64,000 nt of DNA, from positions 3,560,501 through 3,624,500 of the forward strand of contig NZ_CP117267.1 in assembly GCF_007000325.2 (NCBI RefSeq), written 5' to 3'. Position 1 is the stretch's first letter, and each line of letters opens with the position of its first letter. The position numbers were made by a program, and so were the translations under genes. This stretch comes from Rhizobium rhododendri (GTDB lineage: Bacteria > Pseudomonadota > Alphaproteobacteria > Rhizobiales > Rhizobiaceae). Below, piece after piece: positions 56,896 through 64,000 of this stretch. Below the pieces are notes generated by a model that made no database searches, was not told where the DNA came from, and saw only the letters and a program-made list of their open reading frames with translations.

Positions 56896-58065
56896 TCAGA
56901 CGAACCTCCTCAGGATAGTCTTGCGGAACGGGATCTCGATAAATCGGCAGGTGAGCCAGCCCAGGATCACGGCAGCGACGATCGCCGCCAGGAAGCATAG
57001 CCAGCTTGCAACGGGCATTGTCGGATCGATGCCCAGGACTAGCGGTGCCAGTTTCATCCACAAGCTGATCCCCACGATGCTGACCAGGGCGTGCGTCATA
57101 TACAAGCTGTAGGAAATCTTGCCCAGAAACAGGGCAGGTCGGTTTGTGAACACAAGCGCGGACCCCGGAGATTGCAGGACGGCGAGGACGAGAACCGGCG
57201 CCAGCAGCACTGAAAACGAGGCGATGGACGGAACGCTCAAGATAACGAGAAGCGCGGCGATGACTGCCCAGACGGTCCATCGGGCGGACAAAAAGTGACT
57301 ATAGGAGAGATTGAGGCGAAACAGCGCCATCCCGGCAACAAATAGCGGCAGCACGCGCAGCAGGACCACGGGCGAGTTGGTCGGATACTGATCGGTGTGC
57401 ATGTCGATGTTGTAGAGCGCGAACGCGCCGAGGCAGCAGAGCGTCAAGATCACCACGGAAAAACGCGCGCTCCACCGGCTGGCAAGAACCGCCACGAACG
57501 GAAAGATCACATAGGCATGCCATTCGGCACTGATCGACCAGGACGGAAAATTCCATGTCCGATGATCGATCCAGGGACCATGCAGCATGAAAAATGCCGC
57601 GAGCGCGGAATTCCATGAGTAGCGCCCATCGATCGAGGTGAAATCCGGTTTGGCGTGAATGAACGGCAGCAGCGCCAGTACCAGGATGCCCATGGCAAAC
57701 AGGTGCACGGGATAGAGGCGCGCGATGCGGGCCGCAAAGAAGTCGCGAAAGTCCGCCCAGCGCACTTTATCTGAGAATGCCGTTCCATAGACGTACATCA
57801 TCACAAAGCCGCTCATGATGAAGAACACGTCTACCGAAAACCAGGCCTGCGACAGGATCGGCAGATAAGCCGTCAGGGTGCTCGCGACCTGCGCGAACGG
57901 ATCCTGCAGGTGATACACCACGACGAAAAGTGCGAGGATGCCGCGAAGGCCATCCAGTTGCTCCAGTCGTGCACGGCGCTGCTTCGGCGCGTTTCCACCG
58001 CGAACGTCGGTCGCTGGCGCCGCGTCTGCATTGGCTACGGCTATCGCTGCTGCTTGCGAGGTCAT
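56896..58065 (-). CDS. Membrane acyltransferase family 3 protein (OafA/ExoZ-like)
   Basis: Polytopic protein of 389 residues with about ten hydrophobic segments. RLEQLDGLRGILALFVVVYHLQDPF near 31-55 is the family's N-terminal signature with catalytic histidine, and FFIMSGFVMMYVYG and FFAARIARLYPVHLF are further family motifs. Such proteins O-acetylate or succinylate polysaccharides. AGGAGG precedes the ATG. It belongs to the leftward exopolysaccharide gene group. Confidence 0.93.
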   Translation of the reverse strand: MTSQAAAIAVANADAAPATDVRGGNAPKQRRARLEQLDGLRGILALFVVVYHLQDPFAQVASTLTAYLPILSQAWFSVDVFFIMSGFVMMYVYGTAFSDKVRWADFRDFFAARIARLYPVHLFAMGILVLALLPFIHAKPDFTSIDGRYSWNSALAAFFMLHGPWIDHRTWNFPSWSISAEWHAYVIFPFVAVLASRWSARFSVVILTLCCLGAFALYNIDMHTDQYPTNSPVVLLRVLPLFVAGMALFRLNLSYSHFLSARWTVWAVIAALLVILSVPSIASFSVLLAPVLVLAVLQSPGSALVFTNRPALFLGKISYSLYMTHALVSIVGISLWMKLAPLVLGIDPTMPVASWLCFLAAIVAAVILGWLTCRFIEIPFRKTILRRFV

Positions 58066-58138
58066 GCAGAAAATCCTCCTGTCAGAGGATTAGTAAAGCA
58101 AGCGGCGTGCCGTGTGCGGATACGGGAGACTTTATCGC

Positions 58139-59437
58139 TCAAGCGGCGTTCTCCTCGGCTGTCGCGGCGAACTCGGGCGTCGCCTTGTCCTCGACCAGGA
58201 AGGCTGCCAGCCACATCGCTCCCGCAAGGCAGGCGTGACTTGCAAGGAACGCCATCACCAGGCCGGGAACGCCGGCAATGTTCACCCCGAGTGCCATTAA
58301 CAGTCCGAAACCGAAAGTGGCGCAGAGCGAGATGAAGGCGCGAATGCCCTGCTTTCCCGCACCGGTGAGCGCGTCGGCCGGCGGATATTGCAAGGCGATC
58401 AGCGGCAGGGCCAGCCCGAGCATCGCAGAGATATTCGCCATGCTGGCAAAGTCCTTGCCGAGCGCAAAGGGCGCAAGGTAGCCGGCGGCAGCGACTGCGA
58501 TGCTGGAGGCAATGCCCACTCCGAAGAGCATGGGCGTAATCTTCAGCGCATAGCTGCGGCTCGCAGCAAGTCCGCTTTTGCCGTGAACGAAGAAATTGGG
58601 ATAGGTGATGCGGGTGACCACCTGGAGGGGGAACAGCCCGAGCGCCAGCACGCGCGAGGCGGCGCCGTAGATCCCGACGCTGGCCGCATCGGCGAAACGG
58701 CCGAGAATGATGCGGTCGAAGTTTCCCTGCGATGCACGGGCCGCCTGGTTGACGCAGAATGCGCCGCCGGCCTTCCACTCCTGTCGCTTCAGCATGAAAT
58801 CCGGGCGCCCGTAGAGCTTCACCACGAGCGCGATGTAGACAAGCGAAGTCACTGCGCATTGTGCAAACGCGACTTCTATCCAGCCGCCTAGATCGGTCAG
58901 CCCCAGAAGGCCGAAATAAACGAGTGCAAGCAGCATCCGCACGGAGGCTGTGGTCAGCCGTATCCAGCCCGCCCTTACGGTATGGCGATGCGCAACCATG
59001 ATCAGCTCGACGGACGCGGCAATTCTGTTGAGCGCCACTTCGCCGACAATGATTGCCAGCACATGCCAAATCTCGATCTGCGTCTGCATGAAGCTGACAG
59101 CAACGACCACACCGGCGGCAACGACGACTGGGAACGTGGCTGCAGCAAGAAGCAGGAGGTTGCCGAAATAGGACGAGAATTTCTGAGGTTCGCGCGACAC
59201 CGCCCGAACCAGCAGGTCGGCGCCGCCGAAGCCGACGAGTTCGACGCTGACGACCGTGACGGCAAGGATCGCCGTGTAGGAGCCGAAAGCCTCGACGCCC
59301 AGACCGCGTGCCGTCACCGCAAAGGCCACTAGCTGCACGGCAAGTGCCGACACCGTCGGCATCAGGGCGCCAACGAAGGTCATCAGTTTGAAGCGGCTCT
59401 CGAGATGACGGACAAACGTCATCAGTCGTTTCAGCAT
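58139..59437 (-). CDS. Oligosaccharide flippase family protein (Wzx-like)
   Basis: Polytopic protein of 432 residues with about twelve to fourteen hydrophobic segments of the polysaccharide-synthase/MOP family. GLGVEAFGSYTAILAVTVVS near 46-65 and NFDRIILGRFADAASVGIYG in the middle are typical. It would flip the lipid-linked repeat unit to the periplasm. It lies between an acyltransferase and two glycosyltransferase genes. No Wzy polymerase is seen beside it. Confidence 0.9.
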   Translation of the reverse strand: MLKRLMTFVRHLESRFKLMTFVGALMPTVSALAVQLVAFAVTARGLGVEAFGSYTAILAVTVVSVELVGFGGADLLVRAVSREPQKFSSYFGNLLLLAAATFPVVVAAGVVVAVSFMQTQIEIWHVLAIIVGEVALNRIAASVELIMVAHRHTVRAGWIRLTTASVRMLLALVYFGLLGLTDLGGWIEVAFAQCAVTSLVYIALVVKLYGRPDFMLKRQEWKAGGAFCVNQAARASQGNFDRIILGRFADAASVGIYGAASRVLALGLFPLQVVTRITYPNFFVHGKSGLAASRSYALKITPMLFGVGIASSIAVAAAGYLAPFALGKDFASMANISAMLGLALPLIALQYPPADALTGAGKQGIRAFISLCATFGFGLLMALGVNIAGVPGLVMAFLASHACLAGAMWLAAFLVEDKATPEFAATAEENAA

Positions 59438-59498
59438 GCCTTCCCGGCTCCTTGCTTGGTCCTAAAACAGGCGGGCGTGTCAGCCCGTCCTCGCTGCA

Positions 59499-60509
59499 TC
59501 AGCGGCAAACCCTGCCGCTGTCTTCCGGTTTCTGGGTGTCAGACGACTTGGCTTCGTCGGGCTTCGGCCTAGCATATTCTACAAAGACATCACCGAAATG
59601 TGCATTGTAGCGACCGCGAACCTTGTCGTATTCCAGCATCCAGCCCAGCATTCGAGATTCAGGCTCGCGCTGCAGGAGAGGATAGAGAACCAGCCGCGCT
59701 GTCAGCCCGAGTGTCTTCGCCAGGCTTTTGCGCCCGCCGCCACCGAGGCTCTCCCAGCGGACGGCATGGTTGCCGACGCGAAAACGTCGCTGCCGCATCC
59801 AGGCGATGGAAGCGCGAGATTGCGGCACTTCCTCATAGACGAAGGCTTCTTCCGACCATGCCATCTTCATGCCGGCAAAGAACAGGCCACGGAAGAACAC
59901 CGTGTCGCCGCCGCCCGAAAGTCCGAATTCCTCATCGAAAAGCGGCCTCGGGATGGCCGCTACAGCTTGCAGGTCGATCAGGAAGTTGCAGGTGCAGAAC
60001 ACGAACGGCTTGCCGTTCAGGAACTGCTTATCCACTGACCAGTAGCGGGAATATTTGCGCAGATGGGCTGCGTTGTCCGGGAATACCGGGCGCACCGGAC
60101 CGCCGACCACGGCAGCGCCCTCGGACGCTTGTGCCTTCAGCATTTCGCTGAGCCACTCCGGCGACGGCCATTCGTCGTCGTCGATCATCGCGACGAACCG
60201 CAGGTTCAGCTTTTCGGCTTCGTCGAAAACGGCATTGCGAGCTGCCGAAATGCCTGGATGTGTCTCGATCCTGTAGTGGACCTTCAGTCCCGATTGCGCG
60301 GAAAATGCGGCAACGCTCGCAGCAACAGCGGGATCCTGCCCGTCATTGTCGGCGATGATGATCTGCGGCGGCGACGACAGTGCCTTGGCGCTGATGGCAA
60401 TGTGATCGAGAAGCCTCATCAGCGATGGCAGGCGCTTATAGGTGCACAGGCCAACCGCCAGACCCTCGCGGGGCCCCTTCGTACTCACATGTGTGTCAGG
60501 TGTCGTCAC
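59499..60509 (-). CDS. Glycosyltransferase family 2 protein
   Basis: Cytosolic protein of 336 residues with a GT-A fold. VGLCTYKRLPSLMRLLDHI near 19-37, PQIIIADNDG, HPGISAARNAVFDEA and the metal-binding MIDDDEWPSPEWL are typical. Start GTG at 60509 with AGGAGA upstream. It lies 15 bases downstream of the next GT2 gene. Donor and acceptor sugars are unknown. Confidence 0.93.
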   Translation of the reverse strand: MTTPDTHVSTKGPREGLAVGLCTYKRLPSLMRLLDHIAISAKALSSPPQIIIADNDGQDPAVAASVAAFSAQSGLKVHYRIETHPGISAARNAVFDEAEKLNLRFVAMIDDDEWPSPEWLSEMLKAQASEGAAVVGGPVRPVFPDNAAHLRKYSRYWSVDKQFLNGKPFVFCTCNFLIDLQAVAAIPRPLFDEEFGLSGGGDTVFFRGLFFAGMKMAWSEEAFVYEEVPQSRASIAWMRQRRFRVGNHAVRWESLGGGGRKSLAKTLGLTARLVLYPLLQREPESRMLGWMLEYDKVRGRYNAHFGDVFVEYARPKPDEAKSSDTQKPEDSGRVCR

Positions 60510-60524
60510 GGTCTCTCCTTGACG

Positions 60525-61424
60525 TTAAGTGTATCGCGCGGTGCTTCCGCCGAGCAGGCCGACGGCCCGTCCCGCATAATGCGCCGTTGAAAGCATTCCC
60601 TGTGCGACCGCGTTCCGGTCACGGCGAAATCCGGCGCCGATCGTTCGCAGCAACGAAGAAGCAAAGCCCTTGAACGCTGTGGTGTATGTCTTGCGCGGCC
60701 CGTCGTAGAACCGATCGATCTGCGACATGTAGATCCCGGTCGTATAATATCGCGAGAGCACGCTGCCATGCGACAGCCTGTTTTCAGGTGTCGGCTCGAA
60801 GACGACCGCCTCGTCGCACCAGGCGATCCGGCCGCCGCTCTGCCTTACCCTGCGGAACAAATCGTAGTCCTCGCCCCCGGACGCACTGTATTCGTTGCGA
60901 AACAGAGGTGCCGGTGCAAGCGTCAGTAATTTTCGCGAGATCAGCAGGTTTTGTGTTGTGTTCAGTGAATCCACCAGGCCGGTCTTCCAGCGCCGACGCC
61001 GGGCAAAAATGCTGTTGCGGGCGAGAATGTTTGCGCCCTCGGGCAGCACTCCCTCGACCGGCCCGCCGGTGAGATGGGCATCAAAGGTTTCGCCGCACGC
61101 GACGATACGAGCCAGCCAGCCTTCGGACACGTAGCCGTCATCGTCGAGCATCGCCAGCCAGCGCCAATCCGGCACAAGATCGGTCACCGCGCTCACCAGC
61201 CCGTTGCGCACCGGAGCCAGCCCACGCTCCGGAATTGGGACATAAAAACAACGCGGAAAATCCGCCGCAAAGGCAGTGACAACTGCCTTCGTATCGTCGG
61301 AACATCCGTTGTCCGCTACAACCAGCCATACGCTCTGGTTAATTTCGTTAACCAAACTCGACAGAAGTTTTTGCAGCAGTTCCGGCCGCTTAAAAGTGGG
61401 AATGCCGATCACAATATCAGCCAT
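60525..61424 (-). CDS. Glycosyltransferase family 2 protein
   Basis: Protein of 299 residues, GT-A fold, similar in plan to its neighbour. IGIPTFKRPELLQKLLSSL near 6-24, VVADNGCSDDT, RNGLVSAVTD and LDDDGYVSEGWL (DxD) are visible. First gene of the leftward exopolysaccharide unit, divergent from the ExoA-like gene with 250 bases between. The ribosome-binding site is weak. Confidence 0.93.
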   Translation of the reverse strand: MADIVIGIPTFKRPELLQKLLSSLVNEINQSVWLVVADNGCSDDTKAVVTAFAADFPRCFYVPIPERGLAPVRNGLVSAVTDLVPDWRWLAMLDDDGYVSEGWLARIVACGETFDAHLTGGPVEGVLPEGANILARNSIFARRRRWKTGLVDSLNTTQNLLISRKLLTLAPAPLFRNEYSASGGEDYDLFRRVRQSGGRIAWCDEAVVFEPTPENRLSHGSVLSRYYTTGIYMSQIDRFYDGPRKTYTTAFKGFASSLLRTIGAGFRRDRNAVAQGMLSTAHYAGRAVGLLGGSTARYT

Positions 61425-61566
61425 CTAGTGCAATCTCGTTTGTCAAGGTTGTCGTCCTAGCCTGGGTCCAGTCTATAGTGCAATGCAGCATTAGGCTATG
61501 GCAAATCGGTAAATTTTCCTCTACAGTCCGCTTCTAAGTGCGGGTCTTTGGCCGGTTATTCAATGA

Positions 61567-61592
61567 ATATGCTATTATTATCAATAGCATAT
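61567..61592. promoter_or_regulatory. 10-bp perfect inverted repeat in the divergent exopolysaccharide promoter region
   Basis: ATATGCTATT, ATTATC spacer, AATAGCATAT. It lies between divergent glycosyltransferase genes (starts at 61424 and 61675), in an A/T-rich block. Its position suits a regulator controlling both units. Confidence 0.55.
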
Positions 61593-61674
61593 CTCTCGGT
61601 GCAGGCCTGTCGAAGATGTCGATGCGTAAGCCCTCGGAACACCACCTGAGAAACCAAGCGGGATGGGAATTTAG

Positions 61675-62691
61675 ATGGTTCGAAGTGTTTTGGTTGCTAT
61701 TCCGACGCTGAACGAAGCTGCTCATATAGAGGCTGTCCTGGATCAGCTTTACGTCGATCTTCCCGACTGCAATATACAATTTGTAATTGCAGATGGCGGA
61801 AGCACGGATGGCACGGTGGAGGTCGTTCGACGCCTCGAAAAGCAGCGTGATCATCTTTCGCTCGTTCACAATCCGCAGCGTCTCCAGAGCGCCGGCGTGA
61901 ACCTCGTCGTGCGCCAGTTTGGACAGGATAAGGACGTGTTGGTTCGTTGCGATGCACATGCGTCTTACCCGAGGGGCTTTCTCCGCTCACTGGTCAATAG
62001 CCTGCAAGGGGTCGAAGCAGACTCCGTCGTCGTGCCGATGGATTCAGTCGGAAACGGCTGCCTGCAGCGCGCCGTTGCCTGGGTTTCGGACTCGCCGATA
62101 GGCTCAGGTGGATCTGCGCACCGGGGCGGTCGCCAGAGCCGTTTCGTCGATCACGGCCATCATGCCGCTATGCTGATGGAAAGTTTTCGCCGCGCAGGCG
62201 GATATGAAGAGACGTTCACCCACAACGAGGACGCGGAATTCGATTGCAGGCTGCGCGCGCTCGGCGGCAAGATCTATCTCGATACCGATATCCGCATCGA
62301 GTACCAGCCGCGAGCAACATTCGCCAAACTTGCCAGGCAGTATTTCAATTACGGCAAGGGTCGCTCCCGCACTGTTCGCCGTCACCCGACATCGTTCAAG
62401 ATCCGCCAGTTCGCCGTTCCGGCTTTCATGAGTGCCTGCGCTGCGGCAATCGTTCTGAGCCCGCTGTTTCCACTGCTGCTGATGGTGCCGGCCTTCTATG
62501 TCTTCGTACTGGCGGTGACCTCGGTTGCCATCGCCTTCAACAAGCGATCTGCCTGCGGCCTGCTGGCCGGGCCCGCCGCTTTTACAATGCATGCCTCATG
62601 GGCACTTGGCTTCATCACCGGGATCCTGACGCTGCGGGAAACCCAGTGGCAGCCGGACAAGGCCTATCGTGGGCTGGGAGAAGCTGTTTGA
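61675..62691 (+). CDS. Glycosyltransferase family 2 protein, ExoA-like
   Basis: Protein of 338 residues. GT-A domain: VAIPTLNEAAHIEAVLDQL (7-25), IADGGSTDGT (38-47), VRCDAHASYPRGF and HNEDAEFDCRLRALGG. Two or three C-terminal hydrophobic segments (ACAAAIVLSPLFPLLL, FYVFVLAVTSVAIAF) suggest membrane attachment. It resembles succinoglycan ExoA, a beta-1,3-glucosyltransferase, but no other succinoglycan-specific gene is identified. The stop overlaps the next start (TTGA). Confidence 0.9.
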   Translation: MVRSVLVAIPTLNEAAHIEAVLDQLYVDLPDCNIQFVIADGGSTDGTVEVVRRLEKQRDHLSLVHNPQRLQSAGVNLVVRQFGQDKDVLVRCDAHASYPRGFLRSLVNSLQGVEADSVVVPMDSVGNGCLQRAVAWVSDSPIGSGGSAHRGGRQSRFVDHGHHAAMLMESFRRAGGYEETFTHNEDAEFDCRLRALGGKIYLDTDIRIEYQPRATFAKLARQYFNYGKGRSRTVRRHPTSFKIRQFAVPAFMSACAAAIVLSPLFPLLLMVPAFYVFVLAVTSVAIAFNKRSACGLLAGPAAFTMHASWALGFITGILTLRETQWQPDKAYRGLGEAV

Positions 62692-63884
62692 ATTCCGTGA
62701 CGGAAAAAACGCCCGTGCGGGCCTTGCTGATCGACCCCTCGCTGTTCACGCCGGCCTACGACGCCGGATTGACGCGGGGTCTGCGCGCTGTCGGTGTCGC
62801 GCCCTATTGGGCAGCGCGGCCGTTGCGCAAGGGGGAGCAATCCGAGATCACCGTCGCCGATATCGGCATTACATTCTATCGCGGCGTCGAAGCTATCCCC
62901 GCGAAATGGAACAAGCTGCGCGGTCTGGCCAAAGGCCTGTCGCACATCGTCGATCTGGTTCGCTTGGTAACCCATGTCCACCGTCGCCGCCCGGCGGTCA
63001 TGCACGTGCAATGGGCCGTCCTGCCTTTGTTCGATGCCTTGGCGATGCGCCTTGTGCGCCGTGTTTGCCCGGTCATCATGACCGTCCACGACACGGTACC
63101 ATTCAATGGCGAGAAAATCTCCTTTCTGCAGAACTCTGGCTTCGATATGCCGATTGCTGCTGCGGACCACGTCATCGTCCACACTCGCGGCGCTCGCCAG
63201 AACCTGATTGCGCGCGGCATTGCCGAAGGTAAGGTCTCTATCGTCCCGCATGGCCCGCTGACGCTCAATGTCGAACCTGCTCCTCTTGCGCCGGGTGCAA
63301 TCCGCGATCCGCGCTGGACGTTCGTTATGTTCGGGCAGATCAAGCCCTACAAGGGCCTGGATGTGTTGGTCGAGGCGCTCGGTCAATTGCCGCCGACCCT
63401 CCGTCAGCGTGCCCGCGTGGTCATTGCCGGCGCCGCTCATATGGACATGGCGCCGATCAGCCAGCGTATTGCGGCCCTCGGTCTGGAGGATGTCGTCGAA
63501 TTGCGCCTTGGCCGGCTGGACGAAACCCAGATGGCGTCGCTTTTCGAGGAGGCCGACAGCTTCCTCTTTCCCTACCGACAGATCGATGCCAGCGGTGTCT
63601 ACTTTCTGCTAAAGCCGACCGGCAAATGGATGATCGCATCCGACGTCGGTATCTTTGCCGAAGACATGCAGGAGGCCAACGGCGCGCTGGTGCCACCGGC
63701 GGATGCCAATGCGCTTGCGGCAGCCCTTGCCGATGCCATCGAACGCCGTCCCGAGATCAGGATTACCGCCGGCGGCGATTGGACCAGCATCGGCGAGCGC
63801 ACCTTGGAAATTTATCACGAGGCGATGCGCCAGCGCGGCGCCGTCGTGGCTGGCCTGCCTTCGCCAGCCCGTTCCTCCCTCTAG
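62688..63884 (+). CDS. Glycosyltransferase family 4 (GT-B) protein
   Basis: Protein of about 398 residues. VMHVQWAVLPLFDALAMRL, MTVHDTVPFNGE, HVIVHTRGARQNLIARG, VPHGPLT, FVMFGQIKPYKGLDVLVEAL and the EADSFLFPYRQIDASG region are typical of GT-B retaining transferases. The start is read as TTG 62688, overlapping the upstream stop, with GGAG 7 bases upstream; GTG 62697 is the alternative. Second gene of the rightward unit. Confidence 0.9.
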   Translation: MNSVTEKTPVRALLIDPSLFTPAYDAGLTRGLRAVGVAPYWAARPLRKGEQSEITVADIGITFYRGVEAIPAKWNKLRGLAKGLSHIVDLVRLVTHVHRRRPAVMHVQWAVLPLFDALAMRLVRRVCPVIMTVHDTVPFNGEKISFLQNSGFDMPIAAADHVIVHTRGARQNLIARGIAEGKVSIVPHGPLTLNVEPAPLAPGAIRDPRWTFVMFGQIKPYKGLDVLVEALGQLPPTLRQRARVVIAGAAHMDMAPISQRIAALGLEDVVELRLGRLDETQMASLFEEADSFLFPYRQIDASGVYFLLKPTGKWMIASDVGIFAEDMQEANGALVPPADANALAAALADAIERRPEIRITAGGDWTSIGERTLEIYHEAMRQRGAVVAGLPSPARSSL

Positions 63885-63905
63885 TCCCAGAAGGGTTCTT
63901 CCCAC

Positions 63906-64000
63906 TTGCAGCAGCCCCAGAAGAAGCAAATCCAGGAAATTCAGGTGCTTCGCCTCGTGGCGTCGATGATGGTGCTGATCAGCCATCTCCAGCACGAAGT
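63906..64000 (+). CDS. Acyltransferase family protein (partial, N-terminal end only)
   Basis: Runs off the right edge; 31 codons are visible. The frame after the GT4 stop has no ATG before the conserved part. TTG at 63906 with AGAAGGG 10 bases upstream is the likely start. IQEIQVLRLVASMMVLISHLQHE matches the beginning of membrane acyltransferase family 3, with hydrophobic first segment and the conserved histidine. A second acyl-decorating enzyme for this locus is implied. Confidence 0.7.
   Translation, partial: MQQPQKKQIQEIQVLRLVASMMVLISHLQHE

Noticed and set aside
61675..62691. Firm naming of this gene as exoA of a succinoglycan operon
   Set aside because: The protein resembles ExoA, but the neighbouring genes do not follow the succinoglycan order, so only ExoA-like is supported.

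Overview
This is a GC-rich, densely packed chromosomal segment of an alphaproteobacterium, almost certainly a member of the Rhizobiaceae (Rhizobium/Agrobacterium/Ensifer group). The pointers are a PmtA-type phosphatidylethanolamine N-methyltransferase, an FzlA-like glutathione-transferase-fold protein, an aerobic cobF-cobM corrin cluster, an ExoP/ExoF/ExoA-like exopolysaccharide locus, and core genes (dnaN, gshB, dut, coaBC) laid out without any dnaA neighbour. No tRNA, rRNA, CRISPR array, transposase, integrase or phage gene was recognised. No plasmid functions were seen.

Layout. 1-6057: housekeeping (an RlpA-like fragment, an SDR protein, queG, an fzlA-like gene, uppP, a 55-residue exported peptide too short for ordinary gene finding, and an NDUFA9-like SDR protein). 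6287-18005: a complete-looking D-apiose catabolic cluster. It has a ribose-type ABC importer with a DUF2291 lipoprotein, ApsD-like dehydrogenase, ApnL-like lactonase, ApnO-like oxidoisomerase, OiaK-like DUF1537 kinase and OiaX, a RuBisCO-like decarboxylase, plus a divergent FadR-type regulator. An identical 16-bp motif lies in both promoter regions of this cluster. 18087-30984: core genes (DUF1330, pyrF, two histidine phosphatases, pmtA, dnaN, rsmI, yraN, a phosphodiesterase-fold protein, gshB, comM, cysK, dut, prfC). 30963-44573: mixed genes, including a membrane-anchored AraC-type regulator, otsBA trehalose synthesis, a GntR-MFS operon with a striking palindrome, pirin, a class II amidotransferase, coaBC, a J-domain protein, a divergent LysR/MFS pair and an EamA transporter. 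44811-51931: cobF-G-H-I-J, cobK (opposite strand), cobL, cobM. 52067-52945: an EamA transporter. 52964 to the right edge: an exopolysaccharide locus (tyrosine autokinase, export lipoprotein, O-acyltransferase, flippase, four glycosyltransferases and the start of a second acyltransferase).

How it works together. In the apiose cluster, sugar taken up by the ABC system would be oxidised to the lactone (ApsD), hydrolysed to apionate (ApnL), converted to 3-oxo-isoapionate (ApnO), phosphorylated (OiaK) and decarboxylated to L-erythrulose 1-phosphate (OiaX). The erythrulose-phosphate isomerases needed to reach erythrose 4-phosphate are not in the window. The cob genes together cover every step from precorrin-2 to hydrogenobyrinate. 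The exopolysaccharide locus has chain-length control, export, flipping, transfer and acylation functions. No polymerase or initiating sugar-phosphate transferase is visible before the window ends.

Functional names rest on reading motifs and family resemblance in the translated sequence; no database search was run. Start codons were chosen by ribosome-binding sites and overlaps with neighbouring genes and are noted where doubtful.
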